Assembly: GCA_016787065.1 (NCBI GenBank)
Contig: JAEUVD010000026.1
Coordinates: 1 to 49,570 of the forward strand
Source: Chitinophagaceae bacterium
GTDB lineage: Bacteria > Bacteroidota > Bacteroidia > Chitinophagales > Chitinophagaceae
DNA length: 49,570 bases
Reading direction: 5' to 3'
Positions 17,946-26,879 of this stretch are shown here, piece after piece. The notes beneath the pieces were generated by a model that was not told where the DNA came from, searched no databases, and saw only the letters and a program-made list of their open reading frames with translations. The stretch's first letter is position 1; every line of letters starts with the position of its first letter. The position numbers were made by a program, and so were the translations under genes.

Positions 17946-20108
17946 TTACTCTTCATCCTCATTCACACCACTTCGATTATACGCCTTTAGAAATAAAGCA
18001 CCCAAATTTTTGTAAGGAGGTACATAATCGTCAAACAAATTTTTCATTTCGCCGGAACTAAATTGTTTTCCCAACTGCGTCCACATTTCCACCCAATCAA
18101 TATCCTTACCTTCTAACAAACGTTGGTTAAAGGCACGAATAATAGGCCCGTTTATTTTACCCACGCCTATTTGCTTGGTTGATACAATTTGTGCGTCTTC
18201 GGAATGGCCTAATACCGTTGCCAAATTCTGATATGCTCCGCAGGCTCCTAGAATCACCACTTTATGGCGATAATTAATATGATCTAAGGTTCCGGAAAGA
18301 TGGTAGCTATGTCCGCGATGAATAATTACCGAGGGATGTATTTCATTTTGATCGAGATAATCTTGTAAAGCATTTTGCGCCATTTCATCTTCAGGTTCAT
18401 CCAATGGTTTGTTCGCGTAAATAACAACAGGCTTACCTTTAGTAGAAGCTATTCGTACCCAGAAATCTTCTTTAGTAACTTTCCAATCCGGCGCACCGAA
18501 ACCGCCAACATAACTATTAAACACTCCCTTTCCATCCACATCACCATAGAAGAAAACTTGTTGCACCACAGCCCCACTATCTTTTCCGGTATCATCAACT
18601 AATGAGGTATACGGCATTTTGGTAATTGGTGGAATGCCCAATTTTGCGGAGAGCGAATCGGAGCTAAAGGTTAGCATGGTGTATAGAATATCATAAATTT
18701 TAAAGCCTCTTTTCTTTTCAACGTTTTTCATACGTTGATCGCGATTGGCTTTTATTTCTTGCACGATATTTTGCATTAACGTTGAATCTTGAATACTACC
18801 GAAAGAATTTGCCACATCGGTTGCGCCCTCCAAATCACCTTCCAGGGTATTATCCAAATCGCTTACAAAATTTTTCATCAACACTTGTTTACTGGAGTCG
18901 CTCATGGAAGCAAGAAAAGAACCTATGGTATTATAATTAGCGCACAAACGTAAGTACGTTCGGAATTTATCTTTGCCAATACTTTGAAGAAACTCGAAGC
19001 CCGTCATAGGTTTTATGCGCATCATTAAACGATTGTAGCAACCTAAAAAACTACTGGTATATAAATCATCGCTACCATATACCATTACATAATAGAGTTC
19101 GGTAGAATTTAATGGTTCAACACATTTAAAACGCACCGCTTCTCCTTGGTCATGCAGCTCATTCATTTTAGTAACATAGCGCGAAGATTCATGCGCCAAT
19201 TCCCGATCATAACTTTTTCGAAGCGCGGTGGTAAAATTCACTTGTCGTAATTCTATCAACTTCTTAAAATATGAATCCTGATCTTCTGTAATTTTATTAA
19301 TAGCCGCAATGCTTTCTTTTCCTTTAATATAATCATCAATAAAAAAGATGGCTTTCAACGGGGTTTTAGCGCTATCTGCAATACGAACAATAGCGTTCAC
19401 ATAAGGCGATTTATTTCTACGCACAATGTCGCGTTCCTTTGCCGTTGACGTAGCGTAATTTAAAATTGTTTTAGGGTTTTTAGGGGCGGCACGTTCAACT
19501 ACAATATCAGCAGCATCGGGTGCCATGGTTGCTATTTTCTTAATTAAGAGTTCAGGAAACAATTCACTCATGCCCGACATTAAAACTTTCGTTGCTTCAA
19601 GGTCGGTATCAAATAAGGGAGAAATCACATACATCGCTTTGCTTACGTTTGTTTTTACATACGGTGCGAGGTTATTATTGTGCAGTCCGCGAATTACTTG
19701 ATACGTGTTTTCAAACAAGGTAGAGTAATAAGGTATATCTACATAACCATCGCCATAGTCGGTATTAAACAATTTAAGGTTGTCGATAACCCGGCCTAAG
19801 TATTTTCGCTTCGTTAGATCTTCCTTTTCATTATTCTCGATATAGGCTATGGTGCGATTTGTTTTTGTAAATATGGCGTTAGAAAGAATGGCTGTTTTAT
19901 CAATATCACCATCCACATCAATGATCTTATCATACGCACCGTCGGATATATCGGCCTTTTTCAATTCTCGCTCAATCATCAAATGCAATTGTCGGCGACC
20001 GGCAGTTATTTCGTATTTCTTAACAATGGTATCCACCAACACTTCCTTCTGAGCAAACAAGGTAGATGCGGGGAGAATGAAAAGTAAAAGACAGTAGATT
20101 TTTTTCAT
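17946..20108 (-). CDS. Secreted 720-residue protein with putative caspase-like (clan CD) C-terminal domain
   Basis: Signal peptide 1-19 (ending LFA|Q), no other membrane helix. Residues about 20-480 are mostly predicted helical and match nothing I know. From about 510 an alpha/beta domain appears: strands QQVFFYG, KPVVIYAN, SVIIHRGH and KVVILGACGA, with H600 in RGHS and C623 in GACG each at the end of a hydrophobic strand, then IVSTKQIGVGKINGP. A His then a Cys after successive strands is the hallmark of clan CD peptidases (caspase, gingipain, CHAT). The His-Cys spacing of 23 is short. Protease activity is unproven; the fold could also be catalytically dead. A -7 box lies 8 bases upstream; the gene is monocistronic. 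Confidence 0.7.
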   Translation of the reverse strand: MKKIYCLLLFILPASTLFAQKEVLVDTIVKKYEITAGRRQLHLMIERELKKADISDGAYDKIIDVDGDIDKTAILSNAIFTKTNRTIAYIENNEKEDLTKRKYLGRVIDNLKLFNTDYGDGYVDIPYYSTLFENTYQVIRGLHNNNLAPYVKTNVSKAMYVISPLFDTDLEATKVLMSGMSELFPELLIKKIATMAPDAADIVVERAAPKNPKTILNYATSTAKERDIVRRNKSPYVNAIVRIADSAKTPLKAIFFIDDYIKGKESIAAINKITEDQDSYFKKLIELRQVNFTTALRKSYDRELAHESSRYVTKMNELHDQGEAVRFKCVEPLNSTELYYVMVYGSDDLYTSSFLGCYNRLMMRIKPMTGFEFLQSIGKDKFRTYLRLCANYNTIGSFLASMSDSSKQVLMKNFVSDLDNTLEGDLEGATDVANSFGSIQDSTLMQNIVQEIKANRDQRMKNVEKKRGFKIYDILYTMLTFSSDSLSAKLGIPPITKMPYTSLVDDTGKDSGAVVQQVFFYGDVDGKGVFNSYVGGFGAPDWKVTKEDFWVRIASTKGKPVVIYANKPLDEPEDEMAQNALQDYLDQNEIHPSVIIHRGHSYHLSGTLDHINYRHKVVILGACGAYQNLATVLGHSEDAQIVSTKQIGVGKINGPIIRAFNQRLLEGKDIDWVEMWTQLGKQFSSGEMKNLFDDYVPPYKNLGALFLKAYNRSGVNEDEE

Positions 20109-20116
20109 GCAGAGCG

Positions 20117-20124
20117 CAAAGATA
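20117..20124 (-). promoter_or_regulatory. Probable -7 promoter box for the caspase-like protein gene
   Basis: TATCTTTG on the minus strand matches TAnnTTTG exactly; it ends 8 bases before the ATG at 20108. Confidence 0.5.
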
Positions 20125-20217
20125 ATGCGGATTACCCAAGCTTTGCTGTGTTCCGTATAAATGATATTTCCACTTTTAGCCTTCGTGAAAGAACATCCTG
20201 AGTGATTTTTACGGCAT

Positions 20218-20958
20218 TTACTGTTGAAGCTGCTTCATAAAAAGCGTCATGCCATTACGACGTTCCTCATTCAATTCGTAACGAATATTCTCCGTATAAT
20301 ATTTCTTTAAGTCGTAGGCTGTAAAGGGAATTTCATCGGTCAATTGATCGATGAAAGTTAATCCGTGTTGATTCGCTTCATTAAATTCCTTCACAAAGGA
20401 TTCCGGCAATTGTTTGGTGCTTACCCAGGTTGCAAATACAAAGGGAAGCTGGGTATAATCTTTCCAGGCTTTGGCCAAATCATACACATAGGGAAAGCGG
20501 TTCAGATTTTCTAGGGCTCGATCACCTATAATGATACCGGCGCGTTTATCTTTAATATCCTCAATAAAATGTTCGTCGGCTTCTAAAAGTAAGGGGCGTG
20601 ATTGCCAATAATGTTGCAACAAAAGTTTACACAACGCAACACTGGTTTCACTTTGATAATCCAGGTAAACCTCCTGAATTTCTTCAATGGGAACTTCACT
20701 AAATAAACATACACTCGCTACCTCATCATCACTGGCAATACAATAGTTGCTGAAAATTTCGGCATCCTTAATTTTTGGAATAGCCGCTACGGGTAGTAGT
20801 GCTATGTCTAATTCATTTTTTTGTAGCAAGCTTACTAAACGCGCCGGATAATCTAGTATGAGTTCAATATCCTCCTTCACCCTGCTGTGCTTCAAACCAT
20901 AAATCAAAGGTTTAGTATTTAAGTAACTCACAGCTCCAACCCGAAACTTTGTATTCAT
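20218..20958 (-). CDS. mqnA: Chorismate dehydratase-like MqnA (menaquinone, futalosine route)
   Basis: Protein of 246 residues from the ATG at 20958, chosen because the family starts with this VGAVSYLNTKPL motif (about 6-17) and a -7 box lies just 7 bases upstream; a longer frame to 21009 would run through that box. MqnA makes 3-enolpyruvyl-benzoate from chorismate, the first step of the futalosine pathway. Other visible features are the DIALLPVAAIP strand (substrate-binding-protein fold) and AGIIIGDRAL. MqnD has the same fold, but its motifs differ; the NTKPL opening favours MqnA. It diverges from purB with 63 bases between start codons. Confidence 0.85.
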   Translation of the reverse strand: MNTKFRVGAVSYLNTKPLIYGLKHSRVKEDIELILDYPARLVSLLQKNELDIALLPVAAIPKIKDAEIFSNYCIASDDEVASVCLFSEVPIEEIQEVYLDYQSETSVALCKLLLQHYWQSRPLLLEADEHFIEDIKDKRAGIIIGDRALENLNRFPYVYDLAKAWKDYTQLPFVFATWVSTKQLPESFVKEFNEANQHGLTFIDQLTDEIPFTAYDLKKYYTENIRYELNEERRNGMTLFMKQLQQ

Positions 20959-20965
20959 AGGTGTG

Positions 20966-20973
20966 CAAATATA
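20966..20973 (-). promoter_or_regulatory. Probable -7 promoter box for mqnA
   Basis: TATATTTG on the minus strand matches TAnnTTTG exactly; it ends 7 bases before the ATG at 20958 and decides that start. Confidence 0.55.
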
Positions 20974-20994
20974 GCCGATGGCATTTTCTTTGAT

Positions 20995-21002
20995 TACCTT
21001 TG
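20995..21002 (+). promoter_or_regulatory. Probable -7 promoter box for purB
   Basis: TACCTTTG matches TAnnTTTG exactly; it lies 19 bases before the purB ATG and 21 bases from the oppositely directed mqnA box, so the two promoters are back to back and their upstream elements must overlap the other gene's region. Confidence 0.55.
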
Positions 21003-21021
21003 CCGCCAAAATAATTTATTC

Positions 21022-22359
21022 ATGGCTGATTTATCTGCGTTGCTAGCTGTTTCCCCTATTGATGGACGTTATAAAAAGAACCTCTCCACCTTGAGTGCTT
21101 ATTTTTCCGAACAGGCTCTGATGAAATATCGTGTACAAGTTGAGGTTGCTTATTTTATAGCACTTTCTGAAGCCGGTATTTTTTCATTGGCGAGTAGCAA
21201 GCATAAATCACTCCTTAAAATTGTGGATCAGTTTTCTTCCGAAGATGCCCTAGAAATTAAGAAAATAGAACAAGTTACTAATCATGATGTAAAAGCAGTG
21301 GAGTATTTTTTGAAGAAAAAAATGGATGCCTTAGGCTTGAGTAAGCAAAAGGAATGGACTCATTTTGGCTTAACCTCTCAGGATGTTAATAATACGGCTA
21401 TTCCGTTGCTATGGAAGGATGCTATTCAGCTGGAATACTTGCCGTTTTTGCTTCAATTGAAAACAATGCTCTTAGGTTTTTCGAAAGACTGGAAGAATAT
21501 TTCGATGTTAGCACGTACTCACGGACAAGCTGCATCGCCAACCCGTTTAGGAAAAGAAATAATGGTTTTTGTAGAACGTATCGATGAACAACTTAATTTA
21601 TTGAAGCAAATTCCGTTTGCTGCAAAATTTGGTGGCGCCACCGGCAATTTCAATGCGCATCATGTTGCCTTTCCCAAAACAGATTGGAAAAAATTCGCAA
21701 ATCATTTCGTGAATAAAAAACTCGGTTTAACCCGTATGCAATTCACTACACAAATTGAACATTACGATTCGCTTGCAGCTCATTTTGATGCCATGAAGCG
21801 TATAAACACGATTCTCATTGATTTATGTCGTGATATTTGGACCTACATCTCCATGGATTATTTCAAACAAAAAGTAAATAAAGATGAGGTTGGTAGTTCG
21901 GCCATGCCGCATAAAGTAAATCCGATTGATTTTGAAAATGCGGAAGGAAATTTCGGAATTGCGAATGCGCTTTTTGAACACCTTTCGGCTAAATTACCAA
22001 TCTCACGTTTACAACGCGACCTCACCGATTCAACCGTGTTACGCAATATTGGAGTGCCTTTTGCACACACCTTGCTTGGGTTTACCTCGTTAAAAAAAGG
22101 ATTAAATAAGCTCATTGTGAACGAAGCAAAAATGCGCGACGATTTAGAAAAGAATTGGGCCGTAGTGGCCGAGGCTTTACAAACTATTCTGCGAAGAGAA
22201 AATTACCCTAACCCTTACGAAGCGTTAAAAGAATTAACGCGGGGGGCAACAACGATTAATCAAGAACTCATTCATCAGTTTATTAATGGTTTGAAAATCT
22301 CTGATGCGTTGAAAAAAGAATTAAAGAAAATTACGCCTTGGAATTATACCGGAATTTAA
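21022..22359 (+). CDS. purB: Adenylosuccinate lyase
   Basis: Catalyses two fumarate-releasing steps of purine synthesis: SAICAR to AICAR and adenylosuccinate to AMP. The 445-residue length and the opening LLAVSPIDGRYKKNLSTLS are those of the E. coli-type PurB. The fumarase/aspartase superfamily signature SSAMPHKVNPIDFENAEGN is intact at about 292-310, with the catalytic-loop serine; TSQDVNNTA and ARTHGQAASPT are also present. Preceded by a -7 box and divergent from mqnA; followed by a convergent barrel gene 40 bases away. Fumarate made here feeds the TCA cycle served by the Sdh genes. Confidence 0.97.
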   Translation: MADLSALLAVSPIDGRYKKNLSTLSAYFSEQALMKYRVQVEVAYFIALSEAGIFSLASSKHKSLLKIVDQFSSEDALEIKKIEQVTNHDVKAVEYFLKKKMDALGLSKQKEWTHFGLTSQDVNNTAIPLLWKDAIQLEYLPFLLQLKTMLLGFSKDWKNISMLARTHGQAASPTRLGKEIMVFVERIDEQLNLLKQIPFAAKFGGATGNFNAHHVAFPKTDWKKFANHFVNKKLGLTRMQFTTQIEHYDSLAAHFDAMKRINTILIDLCRDIWTYISMDYFKQKVNKDEVGSSAMPHKVNPIDFENAEGNFGIANALFEHLSAKLPISRLQRDLTDSTVLRNIGVPFAHTLLGFTSLKKGLNKLIVNEAKMRDDLEKNWAVVAEALQTILRRENYPNPYEALKELTRGATTINQELIHQFINGLKISDALKKELKKITPWNYTGI

Positions 22360-22399
22360 TTCTCAGATTCAGTGTAGTATCTTTTGTTTGACTAACGAG

Positions 22400-23674
22400 T
22401 TACAAATTGATACTATAATTCAAACCGCGGAAACAGGGGTTTACCGCACTGTTAAACTTACTACCAAAACGATAACTTAATCCTATTCCAAGATTGTAAT
22501 TATACGCGCTCAGTATTTCACGATTCTGCGCTAACAGTTGATCAATAGAAATATCGCCCTTGCGAATATTCAATTGGTTATGAATAAAACTATAGTTACC
22601 CCAAATTACAAAGTTTAACCCCTTAACTAAACGCGCAGTAATAGCACCATTAAACGACAAACTATTTTTACTAAAATCGGTAAACAAATTACGCCAAAAA
22701 GCACCTACATTAATACTACCCCATTTTTGAGTAAAACTCCCTATAGCCGCTACTTCCTGAGCAAAAAGCACTTCCTTCGTTTTAAGATAAATGGTGGTAT
22801 CATAGTACTTATTATAGCGTGCATCAACAGCATATTGAACTACTAATCGTTTACTATTAAATTCCTTATACGGAAAATAACTATACTCTACTACCGGACC
22901 GGCGGTGTAACGTGCTTTGAGATTACTATAAATGGAATTATTAAAATCGGCTTGCAACCCCGCACCAAAATGTTCGGTCATTTTCTTCATATGACTAGCA
23001 CCAGCACCGAAATCCTGATACTCATATTGGTAAATCGTTCCTTGATCATCATACCGATTGTATTGTTCGCTGGCATTCAAGTAAATGTTACTTTTTGATT
23101 CTTCAGTTTCTCTATTAGCACTTGCATTTCCGTAAGCACTAAACTCCTTGCTTACTCTGTTTCCATTGATTGAACCGTTGGTACTTAATTGAAAAACCCA
23201 AAAATTATAAGGGTCTTTCACCGGAGTAGTGTCCGAGGCAGGTTTCATATCGGCAGTCATGGTTAAATTCAAATGTTGCACTAATTGCGTTCGCGCCACA
23301 TAGGGCAAGAGCGCTATTTTGATTTGCTTCGTCCAAATATCTCGTCGTTCTAAATCCGTACTATTCGGTGGTATGGAATAGCTTAAGGTATCGGAAAGCG
23401 AACTAAACTTTTTTTGTCCTACAACAAATAACGTATTCATTTGTGTACCTAGGTTATTCCAATTGGAGGTAGCAATGATATGTACATCGGCATCTAAACG
23501 ATCGCGCACAAAGGTTACCAAACTTATTTCTTGTCGGAGAAACGAATCAAAACAATCACTACCGTAATTATTACAATCCACAAACACATTCAGTTGATTC
23601 GGTTTTTCATTGTTTTGTTGTGCCTTGGTAATAGTAAAAACTAAAAGCAAGGTAATTGCTAAAAAATACTTCAT
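22400..23674 (-). CDS. Outer-membrane beta-barrel-like protein with N-terminal domain
   Basis: Protein of 424 residues with a signal peptide (1-18, ending TKA|Q). The N-terminal part (about 25-150) contains NVFVDCNNYGSDCFDSFLRQEI followed at once by FVRDRLDADVHII; this FVRDR..ADVH pattern recurs in Bacteroidota and Acidobacteria outer-membrane proteins of unknown role. Two cysteines here could form a disulfide. From about 165 the sequence is alternating aromatic/polar strands typical of a barrel (for example YSYFPYKEFNSKRLVVQYAV), ending GLNYSINL. It probably sits in the outer membrane; function unknown. A near-consensus -7 box precedes it. Confidence 0.72.
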   Translation of the reverse strand: MKYFLAITLLLVFTITKAQQNNEKPNQLNVFVDCNNYGSDCFDSFLRQEISLVTFVRDRLDADVHIIATSNWNNLGTQMNTLFVVGQKKFSSLSDTLSYSIPPNSTDLERRDIWTKQIKIALLPYVARTQLVQHLNLTMTADMKPASDTTPVKDPYNFWVFQLSTNGSINGNRVSKEFSAYGNASANRETEESKSNIYLNASEQYNRYDDQGTIYQYEYQDFGAGASHMKKMTEHFGAGLQADFNNSIYSNLKARYTAGPVVEYSYFPYKEFNSKRLVVQYAVDARYNKYYDTTIYLKTKEVLFAQEVAAIGSFTQKWGSINVGAFWRNLFTDFSKNSLSFNGAITARLVKGLNFVIWGNYSFIHNQLNIRKGDISIDQLLAQNREILSAYNYNLGIGLSYRFGSKFNSAVNPCFRGLNYSINL

Positions 23675-23694
23675 GTGGGTGTGGCTTGAATCGT

Positions 23695-23702
23695 CGAAAG
23701 TA
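23695..23702 (-). promoter_or_regulatory. Probable -7 box
   Basis: TACTTTCG on the minus strand, one mismatch to TAnnTTTG, 20 bases before the ATG at 23674. Confidence 0.35.
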
Positions 23703-23766
23703 GAAGATACCCTGTTAAAAAAAATCTAAAATGATTGGTTTGCCGATTTTCGCATGCATGTAACAA

Positions 23767-25569
23767 TTAAAACAAGCTCACATATCCGAAATGTATTTTA
23801 GAATTTCGAAGCTGAAAAGGACTGTCGTTTCTAGATCCTACGGCATAGCTCATATTAAATAATCCGGCCTTGGTTTCAAAAGCCATTCCCGCTCCAACGC
23901 TCCGGGGATAGTCGATAAGATTGTTGCCATAATACACTGAACTAATACGCGATACATCTCCAAAAACAAAAAAGTAAGAGTTTAAGGAAAGTTGAAAGCG
24001 TGGTTCTAAGGTAATAATATGGTAGTTGTTCACGAAAAGTGCACCTTCATCAAAACCACGTAACAAACGATAACCACCAATTTGAAACAGTTCATTTTTA
24101 AATAGCTGTTGTGAACTAAACGTATAACCCGCAGCATAAAATGCTGCAAGCGTGTACCGTTTAGAGAAGGTGTAATAGTATTTAACACTACCCTTGACCT
24201 GATACTTAATTGTATTTTCAGGAATGGAATCATAGAGATAAGAAAAGTATGAATTACTCACAGGATCTAGTGTTTCTTCAATCGTTGCATTCCGGAGAAA
24301 TTTTCGAAAGGATAAGCCCGCGTCGAATTGACATTGAAATCCCTTTTTCGGATTTAATCGATAATCGGTATTTTGAAAAACCCATTCCATGCCGATCGTT
24401 TTGTACGTCACGTCGGCCACCGAAGGCAAAGCCCTACTCGATTTCAGTAAGTTCACGTTTACATTACCCACTCGTGTGCTTGCTAGTTCATAATATAACT
24501 TGGCGTAATCGGTTGCATTTATTTGATAGAGTAAACCCAGTTCACCTTGTACCGATTTAAATGACGTATCTTTCTTATAAAAATCGAACTTGGCACTCAA
24601 ACCGATATTTGTATTTAACACATAAGGATACATTAATTTAATATCGTATCGCGGTGATTTATATTGCAAATTTTGCCAGTTCAGCTGCATACTCTCGCCA
24701 TGATTCAAAGCATTTATAAAGGCTAATTTAACATCTCCGGTTAATAAGAACTTTCCTTGCAATTCATCATTGGAAGGTAACAAGCCAATTAAAATATCCG
24801 CTCGGTTGGCATTCTTGTTTTTCAAATCCAAATGCAATTTTGTTTTGGATGTATGAAAGGAAACGCGCCAAGGTGAAGCTTCTTGAAGAAACGACAATTC
24901 GCGCAATCGGGTACTAATCAATGTAATTTTCGACTCTTCGTACGGAGATCCTTCCTTCAAACTAAGATAATGAAGCAAAAAGGATTTATGTACCGGAGCA
25001 TCTTCATTTAACTTAACCGAATCGAGTTTAATTAAAGGCCCTTGATCTAAATGTAATACTGCAGAAATTTTACCTTGTTGATTTTGGATACTATCAAGAA
25101 AAATTGAAGCGAACGGATAACCATGATTCTCTAACCAGGTAACCATACGATTAAAATAATTTTTCATTTTTGGAATATCCAAAGGTTGTTGATACACATC
25201 TTGTGTTCTCAAGCGAGCTTGTGCCAACAAGGCTTCCGGTACGTTACCCGATTTAAGTTGAAGCCATTGGTATTTATCGCCCAACCAAATCCAAGCATGC
25301 GTTACCGAATCAGTAATGGTTAAACTATCAATCGACACTTCCAGGTACCCTTCCTTTAACGTTTGAAAACGAGCGTTCAATAAAGCTTCGCGGCATTCTT
25401 CCACATTCAAATAGGTACTAGCTAATTTATTCATGGAACCAAAGCGTATAGCATCTTTCCCTTCCAGAATTAAGGTATGTTGCGAGGAAAGTTTATCCGG
25501 AAGCGTAAGAAACAGAAGCAACACGTAAAGTGCCTTCACTCCATACTTCAAGCGATTAATTCGAAACAT
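23767..25569 (-). CDS. Omp85/BamA-TamA family outer-membrane protein
   Basis: Protein of 600 residues from the ATG at 25569, chosen because it yields a hydrophobic signal segment (about 10-27, VKALYVLLLFLTLPDKLSS|Q) and does not run into hemW; longer frames would overlap hemW. The N-terminal half contains POTRA-like repeats (for example KMKNYFNRMVTWLENHGYPFA and KLNEDAPVHKSFLLHYLSLKEG), and the C-terminal half a 16-strand-type surface-antigen barrel with GGYRLLRGFDEGALF (the conserved RGF loop) ending ...HFGYVSLF. BamA itself has five POTRA domains and is longer (about 800-900), so this is an accessory TamA-like or patatin-type relative rather than the main BamA. Divergent from hemW with 36 bases between starts. 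Confidence 0.8.
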   Translation of the reverse strand: MFRINRLKYGVKALYVLLLFLTLPDKLSSQHTLILEGKDAIRFGSMNKLASTYLNVEECREALLNARFQTLKEGYLEVSIDSLTITDSVTHAWIWLGDKYQWLQLKSGNVPEALLAQARLRTQDVYQQPLDIPKMKNYFNRMVTWLENHGYPFASIFLDSIQNQQGKISAVLHLDQGPLIKLDSVKLNEDAPVHKSFLLHYLSLKEGSPYEESKITLISTRLRELSFLQEASPWRVSFHTSKTKLHLDLKNKNANRADILIGLLPSNDELQGKFLLTGDVKLAFINALNHGESMQLNWQNLQYKSPRYDIKLMYPYVLNTNIGLSAKFDFYKKDTSFKSVQGELGLLYQINATDYAKLYYELASTRVGNVNVNLLKSSRALPSVADVTYKTIGMEWVFQNTDYRLNPKKGFQCQFDAGLSFRKFLRNATIEETLDPVSNSYFSYLYDSIPENTIKYQVKGSVKYYYTFSKRYTLAAFYAAGYTFSSQQLFKNELFQIGGYRLLRGFDEGALFVNNYHIITLEPRFQLSLNSYFFVFGDVSRISSVYYGNNLIDYPRSVGAGMAFETKAGLFNMSYAVGSRNDSPFQLRNSKIHFGYVSLF

Positions 25570-25586
25570 AACTGATACAAAGAAAC

Positions 25587-25594
25587 TACATTTG
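25587..25594 (+). promoter_or_regulatory. Probable -7 promoter box for hemW
   Basis: TACATTTG matches TAnnTTTG exactly; it lies 11 bases before the hemW ATG. Confidence 0.5.
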
Positions 25595-25605
25595 CCGCTT
25601 ACCTG

Positions 25606-26730
25606 ATGGCCGGTATTTACATTCATATTCCCTTTTGCAGAAAAGCATGTTCGTATTGCAATTTTCATTTCTCTACTTCGCTGAAATTAAAAAACGAACT
25701 CTTGCAATCCATATTGTGGGAATTGAAAGAAAAACAAAACCTACTAACCGATCAAATGGTAACATCGGTTTATTTTGGTGGCGGCACTCCGAGTATTTTG
25801 GAAGAGGGTGAAATTGAACTCCTTCTTAAAACCGTGTACCAAAATTATGTGGTAGACGGCAACGCCGAAATAACCTTAGAAGCCAATCCGGATGATATTA
25901 CTAGCGAGAAATTACTAGGCTGGAAAAACGCCGGAGTAAATCGGCTAAGCATCGGTATACAAAGCTTTCGTGAAGAAGATTTAGTTCGCATGAATCGTTC
26001 CCATTCGTCTCAACAAGCGCTTGCATGTATTCCTTTAGCACAACAAGCAGGATTTCATAATATTACCCTCGACTTAATTTTTGGATTTCCTGAGTTAAGT
26101 CATGATGCTTGGGAACAGAACATTCAAATTGCATTACAATTACAAGTACCTCATATTTCATGTTATGCCATGACGGTGGAGCCCAAAACTGTCTTAGATC
26201 ATCAAATTAAAAAAGGTGTTATGGAACCCATTAATCATGAACATTCGGCAATACAATATGAACACCTCATGCAACGTATGGTAAAGGCCGGTTATGAGCA
26301 TTACGAAATTTCGAGTTATGCCAAACCTGGCTTTCGCGCTAAACATAATAGTAGTTATTGGAATCAGGTTGCCTACCTTGGCATAGGGCCTTCAGCCCAT
26401 TCGTACGATGGTAACCAACGGTCGTGGAATGTGGCTCACAACGTACATTATATAGAACAGTGCCAATCGAAAAAACTATTACCGGAAATAGAGGTGCTGA
26501 GTAGAGAACAAAAAATAAACGAATTCATCATGGTTAGGTTACGCATTTCAGAAGGACTCGACGTAGTCGTGGTGAAATCGTTGCTGACAATTTCCGAATG
26601 GACTGCATTTAATGAAACTAAAGAAGGGTTTATTAAACTAGCATGGTTACAAGAACAAAACGAAGTACTGCGTTTAACTAATGCAGGAAAATTATTTGCT
26701 GATCATATTGCTTCTTCTTTTTTTATTTAG
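25606..26730 (+). CDS. hemW: Radical SAM heme chaperone HemW
   Basis: Protein of 374 residues. The radical-SAM cluster motif C11-x3-C15-x2-C18 is in FCRKACSYCNFHF, right after the family opening GIYIHIPF. YFGGGTPSIL, EANPDD, GVNRLSIGIQSF and HYEISSYAKPG are all HemW/oxygen-independent coproporphyrinogen oxidase-like motifs. Such proteins are often labelled HemN, but this length and a start directly at the CxxxCxxC region (no long HemN N-terminal extension) fit HemW, a heme-inserting chaperone for respiratory enzymes. Monocistronic with its own -7 box. Confidence 0.92.
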   Translation: MAGIYIHIPFCRKACSYCNFHFSTSLKLKNELLQSILWELKEKQNLLTDQMVTSVYFGGGTPSILEEGEIELLLKTVYQNYVVDGNAEITLEANPDDITSEKLLGWKNAGVNRLSIGIQSFREEDLVRMNRSHSSQQALACIPLAQQAGFHNITLDLIFGFPELSHDAWEQNIQIALQLQVPHISCYAMTVEPKTVLDHQIKKGVMEPINHEHSAIQYEHLMQRMVKAGYEHYEISSYAKPGFRAKHNSSYWNQVAYLGIGPSAHSYDGNQRSWNVAHNVHYIEQCQSKKLLPEIEVLSREQKINEFIMVRLRISEGLDVVVVKSLLTISEWTAFNETKEGFIKLAWLQEQNEVLRLTNAGKLFADHIASSFFI

Positions 26731-26853
26731 GGTAAAATTGAAATTAGATTGCTGTATGCATTTTATCTTTAAGACTGCATTCGATTCTTAAAGCCCTAGA
26801 CGAATTCCGTGTAGATTTCAATACTTGTTCAAAAAAATCTCCTCAGAATTCAT

Positions 26854-26861
26854 TACGTTTG
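26854..26861 (+). promoter_or_regulatory. Probable -7 promoter box for fhs
   Basis: TACGTTTG matches TAnnTTTG exactly; it lies 18 bases before the fhs ATG. The preceding 120 bases contain nothing else I can recognise. Confidence 0.5.
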
Positions 26862-26879
26862 GAATCCAAAAAATAAACT

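Noticed and set aside
24210..24560. A 116-codon open frame antisense to the Omp85-like gene
   Set aside because: No known motif, and the other strand clearly codes for the barrel.
25606..26730. Oxygen-independent coproporphyrinogen III oxidase (HemN) as the identity
   Set aside because: The protein is shorter, and its start and motifs match the HemW chaperone branch.
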